Source: Candidatus Eisenbacteria bacterium (GTDB lineage: Bacteria > Eisenbacteria > RBG-16-71-46). Taken from it: a DNA stretch of 36,452 nt. The notes under the pieces were generated by a model. That model saw only the letters and a program-made list of their open reading frames with translations. It was not told where the DNA came from and ran no database searches. The stretch spans positions 1 to 36,452 of the forward strand of contig DASTBI010000193.1 in assembly GCA_035712145.1 (NCBI GenBank), given 5' to 3'. The position numbers and the translations under genes are program-made. Positions within the stretch are counted from its first letter, which is position 1. Each line of letters begins with the position of its first letter. Positions 1-8,966 of this stretch are shown piece by piece.

Positions 1-3000
1 CCACACCGTCTTTCTCACGAGGCTTCGTTCGGGCGTCTGCAAACGCACCATGTAGAGTCCGGCCGGCAGTGACCGGCCCGCGCTCTGCCCGTTCCAACGC
101 ACCGGGTGCCGCCCCGCATCGAAGGTCCCTTCCGCGAGCACCGCGACTTCGCGGCCCTGGATGTCGAGGATGCTGAGCCTCACCGGCGTGGGACGAGGGA
201 GTGTGAACGTGATCTGGGCGTGCCCGGGCGCCGGGTTCGGAGAGACCGGACCGAGACTCAGCTCGGCGGCTACTGGATCTCTCACGCCCACCGTGCTCGA
301 CGTGGTGAACTTCCACGCCGGCCCGGTCGTCGTGATGCTTCCATCGCTCACCGTGGCATACCACTCGTACTGCGTGCTGGGCGCCAGCCCCGACCACACG
401 AACGCCGTGTTCGACCCCGACGCCACGCTGCTCGACCCGAGCAGCTGGAACGGAGGCAGGTTCGTCATGTTGTAGGTGAGCGTGAAGCGCGAGTCGGCGT
501 CGGTCTCGAACTGGCTGAGCCAGGGCGAATAGGTCTCGACCTCGATGGTGTTGTTGGCGGGCGAGAACGTCATGATCCGGATCCACCCGTTCCCGCCATT
601 GGTGCGGCCCTGATAGTCGGACATCAAGGTGTTGACGGTGACGTTGTTGAAGGTGTCCTGGCGCCGCCCCTCGCCGGGGACGTGGCCGGCCAGCATCAGG
701 AAGAAGTTGGGGTTGTCGCGCAGCGCGTTGTAGGTCGCAGAGCCCTGCGTGCTGAAGGTCGCCGGGTTGCCGGTCCCGCACAGGTTGTGGCTCAGCACGA
801 TCCCGCGACGGTTGCTGTGGGTTGCCAGCAGCTGATCGGCCCAGTCCAGGACCGCCTGGTCCGGCGAGGTGTCGTACTCGAGGCTGATGACGATGAAGTC
901 CATCCCGCCGGCGCTGAACAGGTTGTACCAGTTGTCGTTGTTCGCGCCGTAGTGGCCACCGTAGTAGCCCCGGCCCTGGAACCGCGCCTCGCCGAAGTAC
1001 TGGTTGTAGAAGTTGGTGGCCCCGTCCGCGTCGCCGATCGGCGACTGGTCGTGGTTGCCGACCGTGATGCCATAGGGAATACCGTCCGTCAGCCCGGTGG
1101 TCTGCGGATCCTCGATCAGGCTGAAGGCCTGATCCGCGAGCTGCCACTCGATCGGGTCCCCACCGTTGTCGCCGCGCTCGACGCAGTCGCCGAGCGTGGC
1201 GACGTAGGCGATGTTGCGCGACGCCCGGTTCGCGGCGATCCAGTTGTTGATGCTCTCGAGGATGGCGATCGTCCCGCCGTTGTCCTCTCCGGTGTAGTAC
1301 TGCGTGTCGGGCTGGCCGATCAGGGTGAAGTTGGGTCCCGGGGGCCCTCCCGTGAGCGGTCGCCCGTACCAGGTCACGGTGACGTTCTGGCCTTCAGGAT
1401 CGGAGGCCGAGACGTAGAGCGAGGGTCCGCTCGAGACGCCGGTGGCGTTGTTCGCCGGCACGATGACCGTGGGCTGGGCCGGGGGCAGATTGAACGACAG
1501 ATCGAACGGCGCCCCGCTCACCCAGGTGTAGTTCACGCCCGTGATCCCGCCGTTGATGGCGGTTCCCGCCGAGCCGTTGACCGCCGTGCCCGACCCTTCG
1601 TCGAGAGCCCAGCGCGCGACCAAGCCGCTGGTGGACGCCGCGATCTGCGCGTTCGCGGTGCTCTGAATCTCGGCCTGGGTCCGCACGGTGTTCCAGATCC
1701 GCACTTCGTCGAGCACGCCGTCGAAGAACCCCTGCGCGGTCGTGCCGTTGGAACGGAGCGACGAGGCCAGCGCCGCCGGCTGGATGCTCGCCGACTGGCA
1801 TGCCACGCCCACCGCCAGCGAGGTCTCGAGGTTGCCGTCGAGATACAGCTGCCAGGTGTTTCCGTCGTAGGTGACCGCGGCGTGGTGCCAGACGCCGTTG
1901 GCGATGGTGGTTGCGCCGAGGACCGGGTGGTTGGTCCCGTCCACCGCGTCCTCGAAATCGGCCATCAGGCGATCCGTGGCATCGTCGATCCCGAAGAAGT
2001 AGTTCATGTTCAGGTTGGCGGGCGAGTCGCTCTCGGACGTCCCCTTGGTGACCAGCGGAATGGCGGTGGCGATGCCGCCGCTTCCGGTCGTGGTCGTCGT
2101 CCCGGTCCCGTCGCGCCGGAACCAGCACTCGACCGTGAACTGCGCCAGATCGAGCGCAGCAGGGTCCCCGAAGGAAACGTAGGTCGAGCCCGCGAAGTCG
2201 AGCGCGCTCCCGGTGCTGGCTTGGGTGGTGGCGCACGAAGGCCCCGCGTATCCGGAGGCAGCGGGGCCGTTCTTGGCGCGAACCCGGTAGCAGTACTCGG
2301 TCGAAGCGGAGAGAGAGTTGTCGTCGTAGCTGTTCGCGTTGGCCGCGAGGGTGGCCCGCAGGCTGAAGGGCCCGCCGATGCCGGTCGTGGAGCGCTCGAC
2401 CTCGTAGGCGCTCTCGGTGGAGGCGTTGTCCGTCCACGCGAGATGGATCGAGCTCGACGAGGTCGCGCCTGCGCTCAGCCCGCTGGGGTCGGCAGGAGGC
2501 GTCGGCGGCGTGATGTTGAACGGCGCGCCGGCGACCCAGGCGAACCCGGCTCCGGCGACGTTCCCGTTCACCGTGGTCCCGGCCGATCCATTGACCGCTG
2601 TTCCGCTTCCTTCGTCCAGCGCCCAGCGGGCGACGAGACCGCTGGTGGGGGCGGTCAGCTCGGTGTTGATCGTGGTCTGGATCTCGGCCTGGGTCCGTGC
2701 CACGTTCCATACACGAACTTCATCGACCACACCGTTGAAGAAGCCGGAAGCCACGTTGGTCGAGTTGAGCGCGCTCGCCAGCGCCACCGCCACGTTGCTG
2801 GCCGCCGCGGGGGGCTGCCCCACGGCGAGCTGAGCATCGAGCGCACCGTCGATGTAGAGCTTCCACGTTCCGTCATAGGTCGCCGCGACGTGGTGCCAGA
2901 CACCGTTCCCGATGACCGTGCTCCCCTCGATCGGATGGTTCTGGCTCGGGGCCGCGCCACCCGCCCCTTCCTCGAAGTCGGCGCACAGCACGCCGCTCGA

Positions 3001-5082
3001 TGCCCGGATTCCGAACAAATAGTTGACGTCCACCGCCGCGGCTTCGGTCTCCGCCCGTCCGCGCGTCAGCAGTGGAATCGCGTCGGGGATGCCCCCGCTT
3101 CCGGTGTCGGTGCCGACGCCGGCGCCGTCCTGCCGCATCCACATCTCGAGCGTGAACGATGTCAGATGGAGCGACGCGGGGTTGCCGAAGTTCACGTAGG
3201 CGTTGGTGCCGGCGAAGTCGAGGGCGAAGGTGGACACTGCCGTCGTCATCGCGCACGAAGGGCCGGCATAGGACGAGGGACCGGCGCCGTTCACCGCGCG
3301 CACCCGGTAGCAGTACTCGGTCGAAGCGGTGAGGCCGTTGTCAGGATAGGCGACGGTGTTGGCCGGCACGGTCACGAGCGGCGTGAAGGGCCCGCCGCTG
3401 CCCGTCGTGGAGCGCTCGATCTCGAAGCCGGTCTCGTCATTGGAGGCATCGGTCCAGGTCAGATTGATCTGCGAGGCGCCGCTTGCCACGGCCGCGAGCC
3501 CGGTGGGTGGGCTGGGCGGCGAGGGGAGGGTGGCGTTGAAGGGCGCCGGGCCCGCCCAGCTCCAGTTGCTCCCCGTAATCGTGCCGTTGATCGCCGTTCC
3601 CGCGGTGCTCGAGACGGTGATCTGGGCGTCTTCGTCCAGTCCCCAGCGTGCGACGAGCCCGCTGGTCGGAGCCGCGAGCTTGCTGTTCATCGAGCCCTGG
3701 ATCTCGGCCTGAGTGCGCGCGACGCTCCAGACGCGAGCCTCGTCGAGCGCGCCGTTGAAGAACCCTTCGGCGGTGCCGATCGATTCGAGACCGCTGGCCA
3801 GCGAAGCGAGCTGGTTGCCTGCGGCGGCGGCCGGCTGACCGACGGTGAGCTGCGCCTCGAGCGAGCCATTCAGATAGAGGCGCCACTCGTTCCCATCGTA
3901 GGTCGCCGCGGCGTGGTACCACACCCCGTTCGCGATCGGCGTGACCCCGAACACCGGGTGGTTCTGGCTCGGCGCCGCACCCGCGGCGCCCTCCTCGAGG
4001 TCCGCTGCCAGCACATTGTCGGAGGAGCGAATCCCGAGGTAGTAGTTCATGTCGACGGCGGGGTTCTCGCTTTCGCCCGTGCCGCGGGCGACGAGCGGGA
4101 CTCCATCGAACCCACCGGTTCCGGTGGTGCTCGCCGTGCCAGCCCCGTCGCGACGGAACCAGGTCTCGACCGTGAAGTTGGCCAGATGCAGTTCGGCCGG
4201 ATTTCCGAACGTCACGTAGGCGTTCGTGCCACCGAAGCGCAGACCCGACTCGGCCGAGAGCGCGAGCGGCGAGTCGGTGGTCCATAGCGGAGTCCCGATG
4301 AGCGTGCCATTCACGCTGCCGGCGATCGAGTTGCCGGCGTTGGCGCCGGTGCCTTCGTTCAAACCCCAGCGACCGATCAACCCCGAGCCGGCGAGCACTT
4401 CGGCGTTGTAGCTGTCGAGGATCTGCTGGTCGGTCCGCGCCACGTTCCAGATGCGCGCTTCGTCGACGATGCCCTGGAAGAAGCCCGCAGCCACGCCGGT
4501 CGAAGTCATCGCCGTGCCGAGTGCCGCGTGCTGAATGCTGGTCGAGGCCGGGGCGATTCCCACGGCGAGCGTCGTGTCGTTCTCGATCGCCCCATTCAGG
4601 TAGAGCACGTAACGCCGGGTGGCGGCGTCGAAGGTCACCGCGGCGTGGTACCAAACGTCGTTGGTGATCGTCGTGATCTCACCGCCCAGTGGACGGTTGG
4701 GGCCAGAGGGTTCCTCGAAGTCCGCGGCGATCCGGCCGTCCGACCGGATGCCGAGGAAGTAGTTCATGTTGAGGTTGGCGGGAGTCTCGCCTTCGCCTCG
4801 GCCTTTGGTGAGGAGCGGGACGATGCTGGCCCAGCCGCCCGTCCCGGTGCTGGTCGATCCGCCCGCACCCGTCCGTTTGAATCGAACTTCGACCGTGAAG
4901 CTCGAGGCACCGAGACTCGCGGCCGTGCCGAACGTCACGTACTGAGTCGAGCCGTTCAGCTGGAGCGCTTGCTGACTCTGGGCGTGTGCCGGGAACACGT
5001 GAATGGTCAACGTCGTCAGTGACAATGCTGCGGCGGCCATCCAGGGCATGACGGCCTGGACGCGATGGATCGCGCGAACCAT
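1..5082 (-). CDS. Secreted LamG/Fn3/calcineurin-like phosphoesterase giant protein with C-terminal sorting domain (3' end missing)
   Basis: This frame is open for 1694 codons from ATG 5082 to the window edge. The start has a strong ribosome site (AAGGAGG, 9 nt upstream) and an N-terminal signal peptide ending near AHAQ. Domains in order: LamG 1 (about 35-270), LamG 2 (275-515), Fn3 (525-611), LamG 3 (615-851), Fn3 (855-952), LamG 4 (953-1195), a linker, then a calcineurin-like phosphoesterase (about 1250-1480). The phosphoesterase shows DTQYY (1259), GDCVERGD (about 1298), GNHD (1341), SHN (1430) and GHVPGEG (about 1465). The last 85 residues form a FlgD-Ig-like / type IX-like sorting module (LSILDIQGREV, LPAGLYMVRL). 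Only the last few residues should lie outside the window. The predicted role is a cell-surface or secreted phosphoesterase with carbohydrate- or protein-binding LamG domains; the substrate is unknown. The usual last motif GHxH reads GHVP, so one metal or phosphate contact may be lost. Confidence 0.9.
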   Translation of the reverse strand, partial: MVRAIHRVQAVMPWMAAAALSLTTLTIHVFPAHAQSQQALQLNGSTQYVTFGTAASLGASSFTVEVRFKRTGAGGSTSTGTGGWASIVPLLTKGRGEGETPANLNMNYFLGIRSDGRIAADFEEPSGPNRPLGGEITTITNDVWYHAAVTFDAATRRYVLYLNGAIENDTTLAVGIAPASTSIQHAALGTAMTSTGVAAGFFQGIVDEARIWNVARTDQQILDSYNAEVLAGSGLIGRWGLNEGTGANAGNSIAGSVNGTLIGTPLWTTDSPLALSAESGLRFGGTNAYVTFGNPAELHLANFTVETWFRRDGAGTASTTGTGGFDGVPLVARGTGESENPAVDMNYYLGIRSSDNVLAADLEEGAAGAAPSQNHPVFGVTPIANGVWYHAAATYDGNEWRLYLNGSLEAQLTVGQPAAAAGNQLASLASGLESIGTAEGFFNGALDEARVWSVARTQAEIQGSMNSKLAAPTSGLVARWGLDEDAQITVSSTAGTAINGTITGSNWSWAGPAPFNATLPSPPSPPTGLAAVASGASQINLTWTDASNDETGFEIERSTTGSGGPFTPLVTVPANTVAYPDNGLTASTEYCYRVRAVNGAGPSSYAGPSCAMTTAVSTFALDFAGTNAYVNFGNPASLHLTSFTLEMWMRQDGAGVGTDTGSGGIPDAIPLLTRGRAETEAAAVDVNYLFGIRASSGVLCADFEEGAGGAAPSQNHPIEGSTVIGNGVWHHVAATYDGTWKLYIDGALDAQLAVGQPPAAASNVAVALASALNSTNVASGFFNGVVDEVRVWNVARTQAEIQTTINTELTAPTSGLVARWALDEGSGTAVNGSAGTTVNGNVAGAGFAWVAGAPFNITPPTPPADPSGLSAGATSSSSIHLAWTDNASTESAYEVERSTTGIGGPFSLRATLAANANSYDDNSLSASTEYCYRVRAKNGPAASGYAGPSCATTQASTGSALDFAGSTYVSFGDPAALDLAQFTVECWFRRDGTGTTTTTGSGGIATAIPLVTKGTSESDSPANLNMNYFFGIDDATDRLMADFEDAVDGTNHPVLGATTIANGVWHHAAVTYDGNTWQLYLDGNLETSLAVGVACQSASIQPAALASSLRSNGTTAQGFFDGVLDEVRIWNTVRTQAEIQSTANAQIAASTSGLVARWALDEGSGTAVNGSAGTAINGGITGVNYTWVSGAPFDLSFNLPPAQPTVIVPANNATGVSSGPSLYVSASDPEGQNVTVTWYGRPLTGGPPGPNFTLIGQPDTQYYTGEDNGGTIAILESINNWIAANRASRNIAYVATLGDCVERGDNGGDPIEWQLADQAFSLIEDPQTTGLTDGIPYGITVGNHDQSPIGDADGATNFYNQYFGEARFQGRGYYGGHYGANNDNWYNLFSAGGMDFIVISLEYDTSPDQAVLDWADQLLATHSNRRGIVLSHNLCGTGNPATFSTQGSATYNALRDNPNFFLMLAGHVPGEGRRQDTFNNVTVNTLMSDYQGRTNGGNGWIRIMTFSPANNTIEVETYSPWLSQFETDADSRFTLTYNMTNLPPFQLLGSSSVASGSNTAFVWSGLAPSTQYEWYATVSDGSITTTGPAWKFTTSSTVGVRDPVAAELSLGPVSPNPAPGHAQITFTLPRPTPVRLSILDIQGREVAVLAEGTFDAGRHPVRWNGQSAGRSLPAGLYMVRLQTPERSLVRKTVW
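2230..3249 (-). repeat. Intragenic LamG-Fn3 repeat, copy 2 (about 1020 bp)
   Basis: This segment encodes LamG 3 plus the following Fn3 and matches the preceding LamG 2-Fn3 unit. A 28-nt stretch beginning acccggtagcagtactcg is identical at 2282-2309 and 3302-3329, exactly 1020 bp (340 codons) apart. The Fn3 motif STEYCYRVRA occurs in both. Unit borders are approximate. Confidence 0.75.
3250..4269 (-). repeat. Intragenic LamG-Fn3 repeat, copy 1 (about 1020 bp)
   Basis: This segment encodes LamG 2 plus Fn3 and is the partner of the unit at 2230-3249. Motifs such as VARTQAEIQ, SGLVARWGLDE and ERSTTG recur at the same relative positions. LamG 1 and LamG 4 are related but lack a matching downstream Fn3 of this type. 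Confidence 0.75.
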
Positions 5083-5396
5083 GGAGCGGCCTCCTTGGGG
5101 AGAGGTCATGTTGTCGTGGCGAGAGAGGCGTCTGGAAGGACAGCCACAGGGGGCGAGGATTCTGTCAACCCACCCCCACTGCAGCAAGGAGAATCCTGTC
5201 AGCGCGAGCGAATTGATCCTATGGGACGGAAGGATGAGGCGGAGTGGGCCAAAAGGAGGGCATCGAGCTCTCTGCAACGCGAGGACGAGAGGATCAGTGC
5301 CTAGCGCTTGTCTCGCTTCGGGACGAATCCAGTGCGCTTGACTTCGAAGATGCTCCCCTCGACTCTTGCTATCCCGGTCGATGGCCGGGTGAGCCC
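5083..5396. promoter_or_regulatory. Divergent intergenic region with candidate -35 boxes
   Basis: This 314-bp gap separates the giant secreted protein (minus) from the DUF6600-like gene (plus), and I see no convincing gene in it. On the minus strand a perfect TTGACA lies at 5168-5163, but no good -10 follows at normal spacing. AGGATTCT (5156-5163) and AGAATCCT (5190-5197) form an 8-bp inverted repeat with a 26-nt loop. Each arm is followed by GTCA on the plus strand. On the plus strand TTGACT (5338-5343) is followed 17 nt later by a weak GACTCT. Confidence 0.3.
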
Positions 5397-6329
5397 ATGA
5401 AAACGACTCTCCGGAACTTCGCTCTCGCGGCACTGCTCGCGACCTCTGCTTCCTGCGCCGTCGGGAACACCGGCGGTCCGCGGCCACCGACGATGCCGGC
5501 CGCCCGGGCGGCACTGGCGCCGGAGTACCGCATCTTCTATGACGCCTTGCAGGATTACGGCGACTGGGTGCTGATCGAGCCCTACGGCTACCTCTTCCGC
5601 CCCCGCACCTCGTTTCATGACTGGAGGCCGTACCAGGAAGGCTTCTGGGCGCCGACCGACGCGTTCGGTTGGGTGTGGATCTCGAACGAGCCTTTTGGCT
5701 GGGCCACCTATCACTACGGTCGCTGGGCCTATGACGAATTCCAGGGCTGGGTGTGGAAGCCGGGGGTCGAATGGGCGCCTTCCTGGGTCGATTGGCGCGC
5801 GACGGATCAGTACGTGGGCTGGGCGCCGCTCAGTCCCGGCGGCGGACCACCCAGCGTTCCGGGCGGCGCTTACGTCTTCACCACGGTGGACGCCTTGGGC
5901 ACCACCGATCTCTCGGCTCGAGTGAAAAAGCAGAACGAGCTCGGTGCGGTCGTCGCCGGAGCGAGGCCGGTGTCCGAGACGGTCGTGGTCAATGGCGTGA
6001 GGGCCCCGGCGGGACCGTCGGTGCAACGCATCGAGCAAGCTCTCGGGCAGCGCTTCCAGCGGGTTCGAATCGATGACGCACTCACGCAGAAGCCGGTCAG
6101 CGCGGACGAGCCGCGCGCGAACACTGCGTCCCCGTCGTCTCCCACCGTGGACGAGCTGCGCCAGGCCGGCGATCGGACATCGCGCGAAGCGAAAGCCATC
6201 AGCGAGCGCGGTGGCCGGCCACCCGCGCGCGTCCCCCTGTTGCGGCCGCAGGTCGATCGTTGGGCGCCCAAGCCCGGGCCCGCGAAACCCGCCACCAAGG
6301 ACACGACGGCCGGACGCTCCGGGGGCTGA
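5397..6329 (+). CDS. DUF6600-like tryptophan-rich lipoprotein
   Basis: The product is a predicted 310-residue exported lipoprotein. The start at ATG 5397 gives a short signal peptide (MKTTLRNFALAALLATSASC) with lipobox SASC and Cys20. Residues about 45-170 carry the repeated Trp/Tyr-rich pattern of DUF6600 proteins: GFWAPTDAFGWVWISNEP, GWATYHYGRWAYDEFQGW and YVGWAPLSPGG. The C-terminal 130 residues are low-complexity, basic and Pro-rich, perhaps a disordered linker. The family has no settled function; it is common among envelope proteins and often sits near FecR-like genes, which are not seen here. The stop overlaps the queG start (TGATG), so the two genes may be cotranscribed without being functionally linked. 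Confidence 0.8.
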   Translation: MKTTLRNFALAALLATSASCAVGNTGGPRPPTMPAARAALAPEYRIFYDALQDYGDWVLIEPYGYLFRPRTSFHDWRPYQEGFWAPTDAFGWVWISNEPFGWATYHYGRWAYDEFQGWVWKPGVEWAPSWVDWRATDQYVGWAPLSPGGGPPSVPGGAYVFTTVDALGTTDLSARVKKQNELGAVVAGARPVSETVVVNGVRAPAGPSVQRIEQALGQRFQRVRIDDALTQKPVSADEPRANTASPSSPTVDELRQAGDRTSREAKAISERGGRPPARVPLLRPQVDRWAPKPGPAKPATKDTTAGRSGG

Positions 6330-7510
6330 TGCCGACGGCGAGCCTGCGCATCAAGGCGCGCGCGCTCGAGCTTGGATTCTCGGCCGCCGGCATCGCTCGC
6401 ATCGCGCCGCTCGAAGCACAGGCGCGCTACGAAGCCTGGCTCTCGAGTGGGCGCCACGGCGGCATGGCGTGGCTCGCATCGGATCGTCAGCGAACGCGTC
6501 GTCGTGACCCAGCTCTCATCCTGCCCGGCGTGCGCTCGGTGGTCTGCGTGGCGCTGGCGCACGAGCCGCAAGCCGACGAGCCGCGGGCGCACCGCGTGGG
6601 ACGTGTCGCACGCTATGCAGTCGGCGAGGACTACCACCGCGTCATGCGTGGCAAGCTCGCGGGCCTCGAGCTCGAGATCGCACGGCTGCTCCCCGGCGCT
6701 CGCACGCTGTGGTACACGGACACCGGCGCCATTCTCGAGCGCGGATGGGCGGAGCGCGCCGGGCTGGGTTGGATCGGCAAGCACTCGGGCCTGCTCTCGT
6801 CGACGATCGGCTCGTGGTTCCTGCTGGCGGAAGTGCTCGTCGACCAGGACCTCGAGCCGGACGCGCCACTTGGTCGCGAGCATTGCGGCACCTGCGTCCG
6901 CTGCATCGAGGCGTGTCCCACGCGCGCCATCGTCGCTCCGTATCAGGTCGACGCCCGGCTTTGCATCTCCTACCTCACCATCGAGCATCGGGGACCGATC
7001 CCTCGCGAGCTGCGCTCCTCGATCGGCGACTGGGTGTTCGGCTGCGACATCTGCCAGGAGGTCTGTCCGTGGAATCGCTTCGCGGTTCCGGCGCGCGACG
7101 CCCGGCTGCACGCGCGCGACCTCGAGGGCTGGACTCTCGAGCGACTGCTCGAGATCGACGAGCCGGGCTTCACCGTGCTGTTCGCCGGCAGTCCGATCCG
7201 GCGCGCTCGGCGCGAGGGGCTGGCGCGCAACATCTGCGTGGCGCTCGGGAACCGCGGCCGGGCGGAGTCGGCGCCGTCGCTGGCTCGCGCAGCCGCAGGC
7301 GACCGCGATCCGGTGGTCCGTTCACATGCGGTATGGGCGCTCGGCCAGATCGGCCGCCGCATTCCAGCCACCGCGGCCGAGCGGACGCTCGTGGAACGCG
7401 CGCTCGAGCTCGCGCAGCAGGACTCCTCCGGGGACGTTCGGGAAGAGGCCGCGCTCGCCGGTTCGGCGATGAGAGGCGTCGGTCATCTTGCCGCCGCGGC
7501 GCCAGGCTGA
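6329..7510 (+). CDS. queG: Epoxyqueuosine reductase QueG
   Basis: QueG reduces epoxyqueuosine to queuosine in tRNA, the last step of queuosine synthesis, using cobalamin and two [4Fe-4S] clusters in the cytoplasm. The 393-residue product matches the family length. It has the N-terminal DUF1730 region (GFSAAGIARI), the cluster motif CGTCVRCIEACPTRAI and the second motif CDICQEVCPWNRF. The C-terminus carries HEAT-like repeats (DPVVRSHAVWALGQIG). ATG 6329 overlaps the TGA of the upstream lipoprotein gene, suggesting translational coupling. Longer upstream in-frame starts would run into the lipoprotein gene and add unrelated residues. Confidence 0.95.
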   Translation: MPTASLRIKARALELGFSAAGIARIAPLEAQARYEAWLSSGRHGGMAWLASDRQRTRRRDPALILPGVRSVVCVALAHEPQADEPRAHRVGRVARYAVGEDYHRVMRGKLAGLELEIARLLPGARTLWYTDTGAILERGWAERAGLGWIGKHSGLLSSTIGSWFLLAEVLVDQDLEPDAPLGREHCGTCVRCIEACPTRAIVAPYQVDARLCISYLTIEHRGPIPRELRSSIGDWVFGCDICQEVCPWNRFAVPARDARLHARDLEGWTLERLLEIDEPGFTVLFAGSPIRRARREGLARNICVALGNRGRAESAPSLARAAAGDRDPVVRSHAVWALGQIGRRIPATAAERTLVERALELAQQDSSGDVREEAALAGSAMRGVGHLAAAAPG

Positions 7511-7589
7511 AATCGACTATGCTCCCCGAACGAACGCCCGGCGCCACGACCCGTCGGGCCACCCCCGGGCTCGGCTTCGGAGACTCGTC

Positions 7590-8966
7590 ATGAGATGGTT
7601 TCGCATTCCATTCGCAGCGCTCGTCGCCGCGGCCGCGCTGGCGCGGGCGGGCGGTACTTCGGCGGCGGAGACCCCGATGCTCAACGTCCCGGTCGAGACC
7701 TTCACGTTGAAGAACGGCCTGCGCGTCGTGGTTCACGAGGACCACACGGCCCCGCTGGTGGCGGTGAACGTCTGGTACCACGTCGGCTCTGGCCGCGAGG
7801 TCAAGGGGCGCAGCGGCTTCGCTCACCTGTTCGAGCACATGCTCTTCCAGGGCTCCAAGAACGTCGCCGACGACCAGCACTTCTCGATCGTCCAGGACGC
7901 CGGCGGAACCGCCAACGGCACCACCAACGCGGACCGCACCAACTACTTCGAGATGGTCCCCTCGAACTACCTGGAGACGGCGCTGTGGCTGGAAGCGGAT
8001 CGCATGGGCTTCCTGCTTCCATCGCTCAACCAGGAGAAGCTCGACAACCAGCGCGACGTGGTGAAGAACGAGCGCCGTCAGCGCTATGAGAACGCCCCCT
8101 ACGGCATGGGCTTCGTCCGCCTCGGAGAGATGCTCTTCCCGGCGAGTCATCCGTACCACTGGCCCACCATCGGCTACATGGAGGATCTGAGCGCGGCTTC
8201 TCTCGATGACGTGAAGGGCTTCTTCAGTCAATGGTACAGCCCCGACAACGCGTGCCTCGTCGTGGCGGGAGACGTCAAGCCATCCGAGGTGAAGCGCCTC
8301 GCCACCCGCTACTTCGGGGACATTCCGAAAGGCCCGGCCCGGCCGCCGCTGCCGCGCACCCCGGCGTCGCTGGCCGCCGATCAGCGCGACGTCATGGAGG
8401 ACCAGGTCACGCTGCCTCAGATCATGATGGCGTGGCACTCGGCGCCGCTCTGGCACAAGGACGACCCGGTGCTCGACATCCTCTCCAGCATCCTGGGCCA
8501 GGGCAAAGCCTCGCGGCTCTACGAGCGGCTGGTCTACAAGGAGCAGGCCGCGCAGACCGTGAGCTCCTTCCAGTTCACTCGCGAGCAGGCGGGCACGTTC
8601 CACATCACGGTACAGGCTCGTGAAGGGCATACGCTGAGCGAGATGGAGCGAGCGATTCTCGAGGAGATCACGCGGATGGCGAAGGAGGGGCCGACCGAGC
8701 GCGAGCTCACGCAGGCCAAGAACAGCATCGAAGCCGCGGCCGTGCGCGCCGTGGAGACCCTGCTCGGCAAGGCGGACCGCATCAACAGCTACATGACGTA
8801 TCGAGGGCGCCCGGATCTCTTCAACGAAGAGCTGCAGAACTACCGAAACGTCACCGTCCAGGATGTGCGGCGCGTCGCGGAGGCCTACCTGAGCAAGCCG
8901 AGAGTCGTGCTCTCGATCGTGCCCAAGGGCAAGCGCGAGCTGGCCGCCGCGGGGGCCACGCCATGA
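7590..8966 (+). CDS. M16 family zinc metallopeptidase, catalytic member
   Basis: The product is an exported 458-residue pitrilysin/insulinase-family peptidase. A hydrophobic signal segment covers residues 1-26. The inverted zinc motif HLFEH lies at 79-83, and Glu161 in NERRQRYENAPY is the expected third zinc ligand about 78 residues later. The N-terminal M16 domain is followed by the M16C domain (DVKGFFSQWYSPDNACLVVAGD and onward). ATG 7590 was chosen because the signal peptide begins there. Its last codons overlap the next gene by 4 nt (ATGA). That gene encodes a partner lacking the zinc motif, so the two probably form a heterodimer in the periplasm. Substrates are unknown; peptide turnover is likely. 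Confidence 0.93.
   Translation: MRWFRIPFAALVAAAALARAGGTSAAETPMLNVPVETFTLKNGLRVVVHEDHTAPLVAVNVWYHVGSGREVKGRSGFAHLFEHMLFQGSKNVADDQHFSIVQDAGGTANGTTNADRTNYFEMVPSNYLETALWLEADRMGFLLPSLNQEKLDNQRDVVKNERRQRYENAPYGMGFVRLGEMLFPASHPYHWPTIGYMEDLSAASLDDVKGFFSQWYSPDNACLVVAGDVKPSEVKRLATRYFGDIPKGPARPPLPRTPASLAADQRDVMEDQVTLPQIMMAWHSAPLWHKDDPVLDILSSILGQGKASRLYERLVYKEQAAQTVSSFQFTREQAGTFHITVQAREGHTLSEMERAILEEITRMAKEGPTERELTQAKNSIEAAAVRAVETLLGKADRINSYMTYRGRPDLFNEELQNYRNVTVQDVRRVAEAYLSKPRVVLSIVPKGKRELAAAGATP

Noticed and set aside
106-4287. Plus-strand ORF of 1393 codons
   Set aside because: It is the complement of the LamG protein. Its sequence is Arg/Gly/Val-rich without domains, and it is open because of GC-biased third positions. 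The minus frame has a signal peptide and recognisable domains.
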